The notes beneath the pieces are model-generated. The model did no database searches. It was not told the DNA's origin and was given only the letters and a program-made list of their open reading frames with translations. The position numbers and the translations under genes are program-made. Positions 15,013-25,812 of a stretch of DNA of 64,000 nt are shown here, in pieces. Every line of letters starts with the position of its first letter. Position 1 is the stretch's first letter. The DNA comes from Arenibacter sp. P308M17 (GTDB lineage: Bacteria > Bacteroidota > Bacteroidia > Flavobacteriales > Flavobacteriaceae): NCBI RefSeq assembly GCF_003426735.1, contig NZ_QVON01000003.1:434001-498000 (forward strand), written 5' to 3'.

Positions 15013-17754
15013 TTAAAAACTAATGGCAAAATTTATAAAATAGGTACGCCCATAACCATACCAGTATTTAGGGGCAAATGAGGGGTTGCCGCTTAAATTG
15101 TCCTGTTGCAACTGTCCAAAATTGCCGTTCCTGCTTTGTTCGTATCCCCCCGTTCTAAAAACGGCATCAAAAATGTTGTTAATACTCGCAAAAACACTGA
15201 TGTACCTCCCCTTTTTCAACCAGGATTTGCCTCCTACCATATTCAACAAATAAAAATTGTCCAAGGTATCCTGGCGCAATAAGCGTTCTACATTTTCATC
15301 CGTGGCATCGGGAAATGCCGAACCCGTATCCGGATTTAAATAAAAACTCCGTGTCCTTGTCAGCGTTGAAATACCGGCATAATTATTTCCCAAATAATTG
15401 GCAGTGGCACCTATCCACCAATATTTGGGATCTCGGTATTCCATCCCTAGGGCAAATGCGTTTTGAGGCCCTTGGGACAATTTGATATCCTTTACCTTGG
15501 CAGCCCCTAAATCTATATTGCCTTCGGGACTAAGGATATCTTCCTCCGCCCCGGCAGTATCAAAATTTATGGTTACAAAAGGATCACTGGCATAGAGATA
15601 TTTGCCTAGGGCGGCAACGAAGGATAGTTTCACGGTAGATGAAAGCTGATACTCCAATCCCAGTTCCGTTCCCAAATGTAATTTATCCAAGTCCGTAAGG
15701 ACTTCCTGTACAAAATCACTGCCCACCCCGGCATCCACAAAGAAAAAATTAATGTCGGTACTATTCTGAAATCGGGTATAATAGCCGGTCAAGCGTCCCG
15801 TTAAATTGGGTAGTCTAATATAATAGTTGAAATCGGCAGTTGTAATGGTTTCGCTTTGAATACCATTAACCACCTGATTGTTCTCCCTAGGATTTATAAA
15901 GACATTTTGATAGACCGGAGGCTTGGTCAAATACGCCCCGTTCAAGGTTACCCAATGCCTTCCATTAAATTTATAGGTAAGCCCCCCTTTGGCCCCGAAA
16001 TTGGAAAATTCCACTTTTTCACCCTTTCCGAAAGAGTTGTTCAAAAAGCGTTCGTTCCTAAATTTGCCGTCGCGTTGATAATGGGTTGAAGTATAATTAG
16101 CGCCCAAGAACACTTCCCATTTCGGATATTTTAATCCCATTTGGGCAAAGGCATCATAGACTTCGGCGTTAATATTATAATAATAGTTGAATATATTGGA
16201 TACCGTTTTATTGGTATTGCCGTCCATATCGTTCCTGGTGTTTGAAAATGGGTCTATATCCTCATGAAATTCAGCCCCCAACAAATCGTTTATTTCGGCG
16301 TAGTTCTCCGAATCCATATGGGTATAATGTCCTCCCAAATCAATTTTGAGCTGGTCATTTACGACGTAATTACCTATGGTGGATACATTAAACTGTTGGT
16401 CTTCATTGGTGTCCTCGTAGAAAATATAAGCGGCTTTGCCTTGGGCGGATAAACTTGAATTTGCCTGGTACAGATCGTTCCAATTTAACTGTGGATTTTT
16501 CAAAAACCCGTCTTTGGCCATATTGGCCGCTATAAAATTGGCTCCGATAGGGCTATTTATATAATAACTTGGCAAATATCTGTAATACGTTTTATCAGGA
16601 TTTGGGGCATTATAGTATCCCAACCTTCCCTTGGAGTTTGTTCCAAATTGATAGGATACTCCGGTGTTTAGGTTAAATCTTTTGGTGTTATAATAGTGGT
16701 TGAACATCATTATGGGCTCTACAATTCTTCTTTCCCTAGAGTTTCTTATTTTACCATTTTGGGTGCCCCAAAAGGGATTATATCTTTTCCCTGCCAACTC
16801 AAAAACTTCTTGGGTAATGGCGGAAGATCTTCCCCTGCGGTTGGAAGCCCAAATGCCGGTTAGGTTGATACTATGTTCGTTGGTCAATTTATATTCAATG
16901 GCCCCAAAAAGAGAATAGGCATCGTATAATGTCCCTTCAATATAACCTTCTTTGGCCCACCTTCTAGAGGCAGAGATGCTATAATGGATCCTATTTTGCA
17001 TGTCGTTCGAAGAATAGGTAGCCATTAGTCGGCCCGCATAGGTTCTATTGGATGCCGAGGAAGATAAACGCATCCCTTTCCTAAAAGTGGATGGCCTGGT
17101 ACTAATATTCGTGGTTCCCAAAATACCTCCGAAGGAGTAATCCGATGCCTGTAATCCATGGGTGAATTCCTGGTTTCGTGTTACATCATTAAGACCTCCC
17201 CAATTATTCCATTGGGGACGTCCGTCCATCAATTTGTTCATGGGGATCCCGTTTAAAAGGATAACGCCATTTTCCGATCCATAGCCACGTACACGAAAAA
17301 ATGCCTGACCAAAATCGAATGCCGCCCTATTTAGAAAAACATCCCTGGTGGCCTGCAGCATGCCGGAGGTCATTGAAATACTTTCATCTTCCAACAAATC
17401 GGAATCCGTTAATGTAATTAAATTGTCCGTTTTCTCCTGGACGATATCGCGATCCAAATAAATAATTCCCAAGTCCAAATCTTCATTAATTATGGTAATG
17501 GGCATCCTTTTGATCAGATAATCCTGTGCACTTACGTGAAGTATATAATCTCCGGGCTGTTTTAGCAGAAGCTCAAATTTTCCATCGGGTCGATCGGATT
17601 CTACTGAGGTAGCACCTGAAATTTCAATTTTGGCATATTCAATGGTTTCACGGGTTGCCATATCCTTCACAAAACCTTTAACATAGTATATTTCCTGTGA
17701 ACTGCCCCAGACGCCCTGAAGTAATAAAAAAAATATTGCCAAACTTTTTTTCAT
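15013..17754 (-). CDS. TonB-dependent outer-membrane receptor with carboxypeptidase-regulatory N-domain
   Basis: 913 residues with a signal peptide (LAIFFLLLQGVWGSSQ). It has a CarboxypepD-reg-like domain (about 25-110, YVKGFVKDMATRETIEYAKI), a plug (about 125-260, with RVRGYGSENGVILLNGIPMN) and a long beta-barrel ending in an aromatic C-terminus (FINFAISF). It imports a ligand in a TonB-dependent way. It is transcribed with the DUF5689/LTD lipoprotein, which occupies the place a SusD-like partner would take, and is divergent from a secreted EEP nuclease. This context suggests nucleic-acid breakdown products or phosphoesters as cargo; that is inference. Confidence 0.88.
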   Translation of the reverse strand: MKKSLAIFFLLLQGVWGSSQEIYYVKGFVKDMATRETIEYAKIEISGATSVESDRPDGKFELLLKQPGDYILHVSAQDYLIKRMPITIINEDLDLGIIYLDRDIVQEKTDNLITLTDSDLLEDESISMTSGMLQATRDVFLNRAAFDFGQAFFRVRGYGSENGVILLNGIPMNKLMDGRPQWNNWGGLNDVTRNQEFTHGLQASDYSFGGILGTTNISTRPSTFRKGMRLSSSASNRTYAGRLMATYSSNDMQNRIHYSISASRRWAKEGYIEGTLYDAYSLFGAIEYKLTNEHSINLTGIWASNRRGRSSAITQEVFELAGKRYNPFWGTQNGKIRNSRERRIVEPIMMFNHYYNTKRFNLNTGVSYQFGTNSKGRLGYYNAPNPDKTYYRYLPSYYINSPIGANFIAANMAKDGFLKNPQLNWNDLYQANSSLSAQGKAAYIFYEDTNEDQQFNVSTIGNYVVNDQLKIDLGGHYTHMDSENYAEINDLLGAEFHEDIDPFSNTRNDMDGNTNKTVSNIFNYYYNINAEVYDAFAQMGLKYPKWEVFLGANYTSTHYQRDGKFRNERFLNNSFGKGEKVEFSNFGAKGGLTYKFNGRHWVTLNGAYLTKPPVYQNVFINPRENNQVVNGIQSETITTADFNYYIRLPNLTGRLTGYYTRFQNSTDINFFFVDAGVGSDFVQEVLTDLDKLHLGTELGLEYQLSSTVKLSFVAALGKYLYASDPFVTINFDTAGAEEDILSPEGNIDLGAAKVKDIKLSQGPQNAFALGMEYRDPKYWWIGATANYLGNNYAGISTLTRTRSFYLNPDTGSAFPDATDENVERLLRQDTLDNFYLLNMVGGKSWLKKGRYISVFASINNIFDAVFRTGGYEQSRNGNFGQLQQDNLSGNPSFAPKYWYGYGRTYFINFAISF

Positions 17755-17875
17755 TGATGAAGATGAAATATTTTAACAATTTGGGTATAAGATATTAATA
17801 TTTGGAAGATTATTCTTAATTTTTTGTAAGAAAAATTTTATTATAGTATTGATTTTTAATTAAATAAGACTATCC

Positions 17876-18919
17876 ATGAATATTTTCTTTACATTATTTG
17901 TGGTCTATTTTACTGTTGGCTGTGCTCTGGCTCAGGAAGCTAAGACCTATAGGATAAGAACAGTGGCCTTTTACAATTTGGAGAACTTATTTGATACTGC
18001 CAACGACCCATTGATCCTGGACGACGATCGTACCCCGGACGGAAAGGACAATTGGACCATGGCAAGGTATAGGCAAAAAATACACAATATGACCAAGGTA
18101 TTGTCAGAAATAGGTAGTTCCGATACCCAAACCTCCCCAGATATAATTGGACTATGCGAATTGGAAAATAGACAGGTACTCGAGGACCTTATTACCCATC
18201 CCCATCTTAGGGAGATGGACTATGGTATTGTTCATTTTGACTCCCCGGATAAACGAGGTATTGACGTGGCCCTTTTATATAAAAAAGCAGTTTTTCTGCC
18301 CAGTTCCTTTGCCAGTTTGAGATTGGTACTGACCAATGAAAACGATTATAGGGTTTATACAAGGGATCAATTGGCTGTGGGAGGCATTTTGGATGGGGAG
18401 CAAATACATTTAATTGTAAACCACTGGCCTTCAAGAAGTGGAGGGGAAGCCAAAAGCAGGCCTTACCGCATAGCCGCTGCCAAATTAAACAAGAGGATCT
18501 TGGATTCCATTTCCAAGATACATCCGGATACCAAAATTATAGGGATGGGAGATTTTAATGACGATCCTATGGACGACAGCTTTAAAAAAATATTAAAGGC
18601 CAAAGGAAAGGTTGCCAAATTGGAAAAAGGCGACCTATTTAATCCTATGGAAATGCTCTTTAAAAAAGGAATTGGCTCCTTGGCCTATAGGGACCGGTGG
18701 AATCTATTCGATCAAATATATATCACCGCCAACATTACCCAGGAATCACAGTATAGATATCGATTCTGGAAAGCCGGGATATATAATCCCACTTACCTGA
18801 TCGATAAAAAAGGGCAATACAAAGGATATCCATTGCGCACTTATGCGGGAGGAAACTATATTGGTGGTTATAGCGATCACTTTCCAGTCTATATCCACCT
18901 AATTAAGGCCGTCAACTGA
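17876..18919 (+). CDS. Secreted endonuclease/exonuclease/phosphatase (EEP) family protein
   Basis: 347 residues with a Sec signal peptide cleaved after ALAQ (residue 20). All EEP catalytic blocks are present: N34 in YNLENLFD, E95 in GLCELENR, H183 in NHWPSRSGG, D226 and N228 in GDFNDDP, and the terminal D334-H335 in YSDHFPVY. It is predicted to act in the periplasm or outside the cell as a Mg-dependent nuclease or phosphodiesterase. It is divergent from the TonB receptor and DUF5689/LTD gene pair, about 120 bp away, and convergent with a DUF1080 gene 4 bp later. Confidence 0.88.
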   Translation: MNIFFTLFVVYFTVGCALAQEAKTYRIRTVAFYNLENLFDTANDPLILDDDRTPDGKDNWTMARYRQKIHNMTKVLSEIGSSDTQTSPDIIGLCELENRQVLEDLITHPHLREMDYGIVHFDSPDKRGIDVALLYKKAVFLPSSFASLRLVLTNENDYRVYTRDQLAVGGILDGEQIHLIVNHWPSRSGGEAKSRPYRIAAAKLNKRILDSISKIHPDTKIIGMGDFNDDPMDDSFKKILKAKGKVAKLEKGDLFNPMEMLFKKGIGSLAYRDRWNLFDQIYITANITQESQYRYRFWKAGIYNPTYLIDKKGQYKGYPLRTYAGGNYIGGYSDHFPVYIHLIKAVN

Positions 18920-18923
18920 ATTA

Positions 18924-19517
18924 TTACTGTGGGAATGTAATTTTAATATTTCTCCATTTCACTTTTATACCGCCCCCATCGTGTATCTGGAGGGCTATGG
19001 AACCTTTACCTGCACCTATTTTCTCATCAGTAATAGTAACCATTTCCGTACCATTTAACCATGAAGTCAACATATTGCCATCCAGCCGAATTTTCATAGT
19101 ATTCCATTCCCCATCCTTAAGTACCTTATCTTTTTCCGGATCTGGCTTAATAAGCCAACCCCTACCATAGGATTCATAGACACCGCCCGTATCGTGGCCA
19201 GGAGGAGCAACTTCTACTTGCCATCCATTGACTTTGGTGCCATCAACGGTAGACCTAACAAACACCCCACTGTTCCCATTGGCTTCCTGCTTAAACTCCA
19301 AGGTAAGTTCAAAATCGTCATAATACTTATCCGTGGCCAAATAACCATACTGTTTGTCCGGTCCACTTTCCGAAACCAGCAATCCGTCTTCCACGTACCA
19401 TTTTTCGGTACCATAGACTGTCCAGCCCGATAGGTCCTTCCCGTTAAACAGGGACAATTCTTGCGACACTACCGGTAAGGCTATAAAAGCCAGTATTACA
19501 ACTATTAGATTCTTCAT
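18924..19517 (-). CDS. Secreted single-domain DUF1080 protein
   Basis: 197 residues with a signal peptide (IVVILAFIALPVVSQ). One complete DUF1080 domain covers the rest: LSLFNGKDLSGWTVYGTEKW, YYDDFELTLEFKQEANGNSG, VYESYGRGWL, GEWNTMKIRLDGNMLTSWLN and the final KVKWRNIKITF. This is the form typical of 3-keto-glycoside hydrolase and lyase families. The gene stands alone; its stop is 4 bp from the EEP nuclease stop. Confidence 0.85.
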   Translation of the reverse strand: MKNLIVVILAFIALPVVSQELSLFNGKDLSGWTVYGTEKWYVEDGLLVSESGPDKQYGYLATDKYYDDFELTLEFKQEANGNSGVFVRSTVDGTKVNGWQVEVAPPGHDTGGVYESYGRGWLIKPDPEKDKVLKDGEWNTMKIRLDGNMLTSWLNGTEMVTITDEKIGAGKGSIALQIHDGGGIKVKWRNIKITFPQ

Positions 19518-19617
19518 TTTTTAAATTGATAAAATTTATACTCGATTATAGTTCTTATTTGTTAAATGGTTTCTCTCAAAATAATTTAGAATGACCCAAT
19601 TGACTAAATAAAATTAT

Positions 19618-20058
19618 TTAATTAAGCCATTGTGCCCATGGTATTCTACTAAGGATAAGGATCAAGCCCAAACCATAAAAAATGGTAATGGTCTTAAACT
19701 TTCTTTTGCCTTCCAATATTTTCTTGTGTTTAGACCAGCCAACCGTAATAAGGATCACTGCAATTATATTGATAAACGGATGTTCTACGGCCAATAGACG
19801 GGACGCGGAGTTTAATCCGCCCATCCCCAAAGTTTTAATGGCGTTCAGCCCATTGGAAGACACAAAATAGAGTACCAGACCTACCAAAAGTTGTAAATGT
19901 ATCAAAATCAGGGCAAACAGGCTAATTCTAAAATCCTTGTTCAAGGTAAAGTCCTTTTTTCCCGTCCACCCTAAAATAGCATTGGCGACCGCCAAAAAAA
20001 GAACGGCCAAAGCAACATAGGCCAGATAAGAATGTGTATTCAATAAAACTTCGTACAT
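19618..20058 (-). CDS. Four-helix membrane protein, conserved in Flavobacteriaceae
   Basis: 146 residues with four hydrophobic helices (about 10-30, 45-67, 92-108, 124-142). Histidines lie at or near helix ends (HSYLAYVAL, HLQLLVGLVLYF, HPFINIIAV, SKHKK), resembling small b-type cytochromes, but no known heme motif can be assigned. Similar proteins are sometimes mislabelled in databases. The gene lies between a DUF1080 gene and a TonB receptor on the same strand. Confidence 0.65.
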   Translation of the reverse strand: MYEVLLNTHSYLAYVALAVLFLAVANAILGWTGKKDFTLNKDFRISLFALILIHLQLLVGLVLYFVSSNGLNAIKTLGMGGLNSASRLLAVEHPFINIIAVILITVGWSKHKKILEGKRKFKTITIFYGLGLILILSRIPWAQWLN

Positions 20059-20101
20059 GGTTATAAAATTTAAGTTATAAATGTACTGACTTTTTAATTA
20101 T

Positions 20102-20127
20102 AAAAAAACCCCGCGTAACAGCGGGGT
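20102..20127 (-). terminator. Terminator of the TonB receptor gene at 20153-22723
   Basis: On the minus strand ACCCCGC / GCGGGGT form a 7-bp stem around a 6-nt loop, followed by a run of seven T. It lies 26 bp after the receptor stop. Confidence 0.85.
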
Positions 20128-20152
20128 CTTAAATTATTGAACGGTAGTTCTA

Positions 20153-22723
20153 TTAGAAATTATAGCGCATACTAACATTCCAAGTCCTGCCATATCCAAA
20201 TCGTACCCGGTTATCCGTATTAACTCCGTTCCAAACGTCATCCCCTACCGCTGCATGGATATTATCTTGGGAACTCTCCAAATACTCCTCATCCAAAAGA
20301 TTATTAATGTTCAAACGGAACTGTATGGATTTATTCTCTTCTTTACCGACCCATAATCTATAGGAAATCCCCGTATCAATCGTATTATACGATGGCAATT
20401 TAATAGCGCCCCTATTGTTTGCGGTTGCAAATTCAGAATCCCCAAAATTGGTTGTTCCATATAAGTTGTCGTACAAATTCCAGTTGGCGTCTACCTTGAA
20501 TCTTGGAAAAATTTCATAATCCCCACTAATACCGCCAGTAAACTGTGCAGCCTGACCTACTTTTACACCATCTATATAACTAGGGTCTCCCGTAGAAAGT
20601 ATATTTCCATTTTCATCAGAGGTGGTAGTGGTAACATTACCATCATATTCCCAATTACCAATGGATACAAATCCCTGAAAGTTCAACCCGTCCGCAGGGC
20701 GTGCAAACAATTCCAGTTCCACACCGGAATGTACCTGTTTTAAAGGGCTGGTCTGGGTAAATTCGTCCACGATATTGTCATTATTGGTATCATCAGAGCT
20801 ATACTGTATCCTATTGTCCCAAATAGTGTAATACACGTTAAGGTTTGCAGATAAAATATCTCCCATAAATTTATATCCACCTTCCAAACCGGTAATCTTC
20901 TGATTTTCTGTTGCCAAAGGATTCAATTCATTTGAATTTCTATCGTCTATATACAAATCACTGTGATATGGCTGGCGTGAGTAATAACCGGCATTGACAA
21001 ATACCACATTTTGCTCGGAAAGATGATATGCCGTTCCTGCCTTCAGGTTAAATCCAGGGTTGTTCACTTTTTCCGATTCTTCCGATTGCCCTTCATTGGC
21101 AGCATTTAAAAATTCTGTCCTAACATGGGATTGGGTAGAAGCCGACCCTTGAAAGAAAGCGGAAAAAGCATTGTTTGAATACTCCAGTTGCCCAAATACC
21201 CCTGCGTAATTGATTACTTCTTCATAATCGTAACCAAATCTTTGGGCGTGATCATCATTGGGGTTAAAAGTAACGTTCCAAGGATTGATGCCTCCATAAG
21301 AATCAGTCATTTCATAGGCACCACCATTATAGTTGCTGGAAGCCGAAACCGAATTGACCCCTATAAACTCCCTTACATCCCTAAAATGGATTCCGTTATA
21401 CAAACGCACATCCGCTCCTATGTTAAAATTAAGATTTTCGTTAATCTGTTTATTAAAGTTGGATACCAAACCTCCCCAATTATGATTGTTGTTAGAACCC
21501 CTTGCATAAAGTGCCTCTCCTGTGTTTCTATCCGTAATCAATTGTGCAAAACTACCCCTTCCCAAAGAACCGTACAATACGGTGGACAAAGAAGCGGTGT
21601 CATTAAAAGTTAGGTCCCAACTTAAGTTGGCTACCGGTTTGTGATAAATATTTCTACCGCCAGGGTAGGCACCTCCATTAAGGGTGTTGGGACTACTTAC
21701 ATTATCAAAACTCCAGGAATTGTATTTTCTACCATTATCCAGAAAAGTGCGCAGATTGTCCGTGCCTGCGGCAGCATGCCACTGCGGTGCACCCGTTAGC
21801 ACAAAGTTGAATATATTGTTCTCATTGGGCACATATCCAAAAGAAAGGAAATAGGTCTGTCCCTGTCCACCTGTATTGTCAACATAACCATCTCCCTGCC
21901 AATGTCCCAACATGGCGGAAACCGCCAATCCATTTTCCATTAGGCCGGTAGAATAATATCCTGTTGTTTTAATATAATTGTCATTGGCGATCATGGTCTG
22001 GAAAAAACCCCCTTCCCGCTTGTCCACTGTTTTCGTAACAATGTTTACGGTACCCCCTACCGAGGATATGGCCAATTTGGAAGATCCCAAACCTCTTTGT
22101 ACCTGAACGGCATTTGCAATATCCAATACCCCGGACCAGTTGGACCAGTACATTCTACCATCTTCAATACCGTTAATGGGCTGTCCGTTCAATAAAAAAG
22201 CCGTATTGGTTTGATCGAAACCTCTCAAAAACATTTGACCTTCGCCAAATCCACCTCCCTTAACATTTTGAACAGAAGGAGTTGACTTTAGAACCTCCGG
22301 TAAATCCCAGTTGCCCGTTTTTTCCCTTATTTCATTTGCCTTAATGGTCGACACGGCAATAGGCGTCTGTCTGTCCTCGGCCAAATCTATTATCCCAGAA
22401 CCTACAACAACGACTCCCTCCAGTTCCTGGGCGTTCGGCATTAAGGTTATATTCCCAATACTACCGGTTTGCGTAAAATTTACCTTTTTGGTTATAAACC
22501 CTATATAGGATATAACCAAAGTTCCCGAATTCTGGGGAACCTCCATAGTAAAATTTCCATCAAAATCGGCCGCTACACCAATAGTAGTCCCTTGTAGGCT
22601 CACATTAGCCCCCGGTAATGGCCCACCAATATCACCATCAACCACGGTACCCGTAATCGTTCCCTGTGAAAATCCAATGGCCATAAATAAAAATACGGCA
22701 AAAGCGAAGTACATTTTTTTCAT
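20153..22723 (-). CDS. TonB-dependent receptor
   Basis: 856 residues with a signal peptide (FAVFLFMAIGFSQ) and a carboxypeptidase-regulatory-like domain (about 20-105, TITGTVVDGDIGGPLPGANV). A plug (about 120-250) contains MFLRGFDQTNTAFLLNGQPI and VGGTVNIVTKTVDKREGG; the barrel ends in WNVSMRYNF. No SusD-like gene adjoins it, so it is a stand-alone importer and its ligand is unknown. It is monocistronic: it has its own terminator, and a 171-bp gap separates it from pgi upstream. Confidence 0.9.
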   Translation of the reverse strand: MKKMYFAFAVFLFMAIGFSQGTITGTVVDGDIGGPLPGANVSLQGTTIGVAADFDGNFTMEVPQNSGTLVISYIGFITKKVNFTQTGSIGNITLMPNAQELEGVVVVGSGIIDLAEDRQTPIAVSTIKANEIREKTGNWDLPEVLKSTPSVQNVKGGGFGEGQMFLRGFDQTNTAFLLNGQPINGIEDGRMYWSNWSGVLDIANAVQVQRGLGSSKLAISSVGGTVNIVTKTVDKREGGFFQTMIANDNYIKTTGYYSTGLMENGLAVSAMLGHWQGDGYVDNTGGQGQTYFLSFGYVPNENNIFNFVLTGAPQWHAAAGTDNLRTFLDNGRKYNSWSFDNVSSPNTLNGGAYPGGRNIYHKPVANLSWDLTFNDTASLSTVLYGSLGRGSFAQLITDRNTGEALYARGSNNNHNWGGLVSNFNKQINENLNFNIGADVRLYNGIHFRDVREFIGVNSVSASSNYNGGAYEMTDSYGGINPWNVTFNPNDDHAQRFGYDYEEVINYAGVFGQLEYSNNAFSAFFQGSASTQSHVRTEFLNAANEGQSEESEKVNNPGFNLKAGTAYHLSEQNVVFVNAGYYSRQPYHSDLYIDDRNSNELNPLATENQKITGLEGGYKFMGDILSANLNVYYTIWDNRIQYSSDDTNNDNIVDEFTQTSPLKQVHSGVELELFARPADGLNFQGFVSIGNWEYDGNVTTTTSDENGNILSTGDPSYIDGVKVGQAAQFTGGISGDYEIFPRFKVDANWNLYDNLYGTTNFGDSEFATANNRGAIKLPSYNTIDTGISYRLWVGKEENKSIQFRLNINNLLDEEYLESSQDNIHAAVGDDVWNGVNTDNRVRFGYGRTWNVSMRYNF

Positions 22724-22894
22724 TCTTTCAAAAGTTCGTTAGTTTTAAATAATCGTCGCAAAAATGAGTATATTTTTACAACAATACATTACCATAATGT
22801 TAAATCAATAATGCGAATTTAACATTAAAAATCTTAATAACCCTTGTAAGACAATTAGTTAATACCGTTTATTAGGAATTGGCAAAATTGCCAA

Positions 22895-24535
22895 TTAATT
22901 CTTAAATAAATTTAAAAGATTTAACGTGGAAGCGTCATGATCCGCAATGGCAGCCCCTTCAATATCGTCCAGTATGGCAGTAGCCAATTGTTTGCCCAAT
23001 TCCACCCCCCACTGATCGTAACTAAATATGTTCCACACTATGCCCTGAACGAATATTTTGTGTTCGTACATGGCAATAAGGGATCCGAGACTTTTGGGGG
23101 TCAACTTATCTATTAATAGGGTATTGGTAGGTTTGTTTCCTTCAAACACCTTAAATGGTAAAATTTCCTCTATTTCCTTCGCCGATATTTTTTTGTCCGA
23201 TAATTCCTTTTCAACCTCATCGGCGGTTTTTCCATTCATTAGCGCCTCGGTTTGGGCAAAGAAGTTGGCCATTAATTTATTGTGGTGGTCCGTGTCCCCG
23301 TGTAGGGGTGCCTTAAACCCAATAAAATCGGTAGGGATTAGTTTAGTGCCTTGATGGATCAATTGAAAAAAGGCGTGTTGGGAATTCGTTCCGGGCTCTC
23401 CCCATATAATGGTCCCTGTTTCATAAGTCACCCTATTCCCGTTCCTGTCCACACTTTTCCCATTACTCTCCATGATCCCTTGCTGTAAATAGGCCGAAAA
23501 CCTACTTAAATATTGGGTATAGGGAATAATGGCCTCGGTCTCGGCCCCATAAAAGTTATTGTACCAAACACTTATAAGCGCAAGGATTACGGGGATGTTC
23601 TCACCAAATTCAGCAGTATCAAAATGCCTATCCATTTCATGTGCCCCCGTCAACATAGCATCAAAATTTTCATATCCTACCGCTAGGCCAATGGAGAGCC
23701 CCACGGCACTCCACAATGAAAACCTTCCACCAACCCAATCCCACATTGGGAATACGTTATCCGCATCAATTCCAAATTCAGCAATTTTCTCCGCATTGGT
23801 AGAGACCGCGGCAAAATGTTTGGATACATCTGCCTGTGTAGCCTGTTTTAGAAACCATTTCCTTATGGTAGTGGCATTACTTAGGGTTTCCTGGGTGGTA
23901 AAAGTCTTGGAAACCACAACAAACAAGGTTGTTTCAGGGTTTAAACCTTTTAAGGTTTCGTATACATGGTCCCCATCCACATTGCTTACAAAATGCATTT
24001 TTAAATGGTTCCCGTAAAATTTTAAGGCTTCCACTACCATGGCGGGACCAAGATCCGATCCTCCAATCCCAATATTGACCACATCTGTAAAGGCTTTTCC
24101 GGTATATCCCTTTTTAGTTCCGGAAATTATGGCATCCGTAAAAGTTTTTATCTTCTGTTTCACCTCGTAAACTTCCGGAACAATGTTAAGCCCGTCTACT
24201 TTAATGATATCGGATTTTTTTGCTCTCAAGGCCGTGTGGAGTACCGCCCTTCCTTCCGTTTTATTTATAATACCACCTTCAAACTGTTTCCGGATCGCAT
24301 CCTTCAATCCAACTTCATTGGCCAATTGCAAAAGAAGTTGAAGGGTTTCCTGGGTTATCCTATTCTTTGAAAAGTCTACAAAAAAATCATTCCAGCGAAT
24401 GCTGTAATTCTTGGCCCTTTCGGATCCCTTTGCGAACAAGTCCTTAAGGGTAAGGATATCGGCATTCTCTTTATAATATTGTGAAAGTTTTTCCCAAGCT
24501 TCTGTTTTGGTAGGGTCAGTATTCTGTAAAGCCAT
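22895..24535 (-). CDS. pgi: Glucose-6-phosphate isomerase
   Basis: Glycolysis and gluconeogenesis enzyme, 546 residues, the usual length. Signatures: [52 protein letters not shown] and the C-terminal signature [20 protein letters not shown] with GVELGKQLA. It is the last gene of a tight minus-strand operon; only 1 bp separates it from the M23 lipoprotein gene. Confidence 0.98.
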   Translation of the reverse strand: MALQNTDPTKTEAWEKLSQYYKENADILTLKDLFAKGSERAKNYSIRWNDFFVDFSKNRITQETLQLLLQLANEVGLKDAIRKQFEGGIINKTEGRAVLHTALRAKKSDIIKVDGLNIVPEVYEVKQKIKTFTDAIISGTKKGYTGKAFTDVVNIGIGGSDLGPAMVVEALKFYGNHLKMHFVSNVDGDHVYETLKGLNPETTLFVVVSKTFTTQETLSNATTIRKWFLKQATQADVSKHFAAVSTNAEKIAEFGIDADNVFPMWDWVGGRFSLWSAVGLSIGLAVGYENFDAMLTGAHEMDRHFDTAEFGENIPVILALISVWYNNFYGAETEAIIPYTQYLSRFSAYLQQGIMESNGKSVDRNGNRVTYETGTIIWGEPGTNSQHAFFQLIHQGTKLIPTDFIGFKAPLHGDTDHHNKLMANFFAQTEALMNGKTADEVEKELSDKKISAKEIEEILPFKVFEGNKPTNTLLIDKLTPKSLGSLIAMYEHKIFVQGIVWNIFSYDQWGVELGKQLATAILDDIEGAAIADHDASTLNLLNLFKN

Positions 24536-24536
24536 T

Positions 24537-25805
24537 TTATTCGTTGAGTGTTAGCAAATCTTCCTCCGGTAATTCTATGTATTCAATGCAATCCAATTGA
24601 CTTTTCTTGGGCCCTACAAATTCCAAATAATCTGTTTTTAGGCTATCCGCTATAGGTTCGGCGGCCGGTAATTTTTCCTTTAACGGATCTACCTGTCGCC
24701 CATTTTTCCAGAACCGATAACACACATGGGGTCCTCCGGTATTACCGGTCATTCCGATCCAACCTATGACATCGCCCTGCTTTACAAAATCCCCTTTCTT
24801 CACCTTCTGATTCTTCATATGGAGGTACTGGGTGCTATAGGTGCCATTGTGTTGGATTTTCACATATTTGCCATTGCCCCCCCTTCTGGTGGATTCTGTA
24901 ACGGTACCATTGGCGGTGGCCAAGATTGGGGTTCCGATAGGAGCTGCATAATCCGTTCCCTTATGGGGCCTTACCTTATATCCATAATAGGCAATTCTTC
25001 TGTTTAAATTATACCTAGAGGATATTCTACTAAACTGCACTGGGGACTGTAAAAATGTACGCCTAAGATTTTTGGCCTGATCATCATAATAATCGTTGAT
25101 ATTCTTTGTTGAATCCGCCACAAAATTAAACGCATAGAACGGCTCTCCATTGTGCTCAAAATAGGCAGCCTCTATACCACTGGCACCGGCATAAATAGTA
25201 TCGTTGATATACTTTTCCTTGTAGATCACCTTAAACCGATCCCCTTTTTGAAGTCTAAAAAAATCTATGGTCCAAGCGTAAATTTCAGATAAACTATTGG
25301 TAACGTTATAATCAATCCCCTGTTTCAATATGGCCTCGGACAAAGAGGTTTCAATAATTCCGGAAGCCTCGCGCTCCACATATTTTACCTTCTGTTTTTT
25401 CTTATAGGCTAGGACGCTGTCCCTGAAATCGACCACCGTATAGTTTATGGGATCATTTTGATATATAAATACCTCTGTGTTATTGGTGGTGTCCTTGGAT
25501 TTCAAAATTAGGTAAGGTTTGCCAACAACTATTTTCCTAACATCGAAAGTATCCCTGAAGTGTTCCGAAACCCTTGCAATCTTGGGGTATTCCACCCTAT
25601 TTTTCAACATTAGCTCCCCAAAGCTGTCCCCATTTTTGACCGTGTCCCTCAAGACTTCAAAATCTTCCAGGTTAAACCCAAACTCTTTTACAACAACAGG
25701 TTTTTTTATAGTTACCACCTCTGCTATTTCCTCAGTAACAGGTTTGTCGTCCTTACATGAAATAATAAAAACTAAACTTAAAATTAGGCCCCAATATTTT
25801 TGCAT
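24537..25805 (-). CDS. M23-family metallopeptidase lipoprotein
   Basis: 422 residues with a lipobox ending at C17 (FIISC). A central region precedes the C-terminal LytM/M23 domain, where the zinc ligands are visible in [16 protein letters not shown] and GPHVCYRFW, with the connecting [20 protein letters not shown]. It is predicted to cut or regulate peptidoglycan cross-links in the periplasm. The second zinc-ligand His and the catalytic His are both present, so it is probably active. The gene is sandwiched between kynA (7 bp) and pgi (1 bp). Confidence 0.92.
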   Translation of the reverse strand: MQKYWGLILSLVFIISCKDDKPVTEEIAEVVTIKKPVVVKEFGFNLEDFEVLRDTVKNGDSFGELMLKNRVEYPKIARVSEHFRDTFDVRKIVVGKPYLILKSKDTTNNTEVFIYQNDPINYTVVDFRDSVLAYKKKQKVKYVEREASGIIETSLSEAILKQGIDYNVTNSLSEIYAWTIDFFRLQKGDRFKVIYKEKYINDTIYAGASGIEAAYFEHNGEPFYAFNFVADSTKNINDYYDDQAKNLRRTFLQSPVQFSRISSRYNLNRRIAYYGYKVRPHKGTDYAAPIGTPILATANGTVTESTRRGGNGKYVKIQHNGTYSTQYLHMKNQKVKKGDFVKQGDVIGWIGMTGNTGGPHVCYRFWKNGRQVDPLKEKLPAAEPIADSLKTDYLEFVGPKKSQLDCIEYIELPEEDLLTLNE

Positions 25806-25812
25806 TGTTATT

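Noticed and set aside
22759..22784. Promoter upstream of the TonB receptor at 20153-22723
   Set aside because: CATTTTTG differs from the consensus at the first base and the TTG spacing (15 nt) is too short to call.
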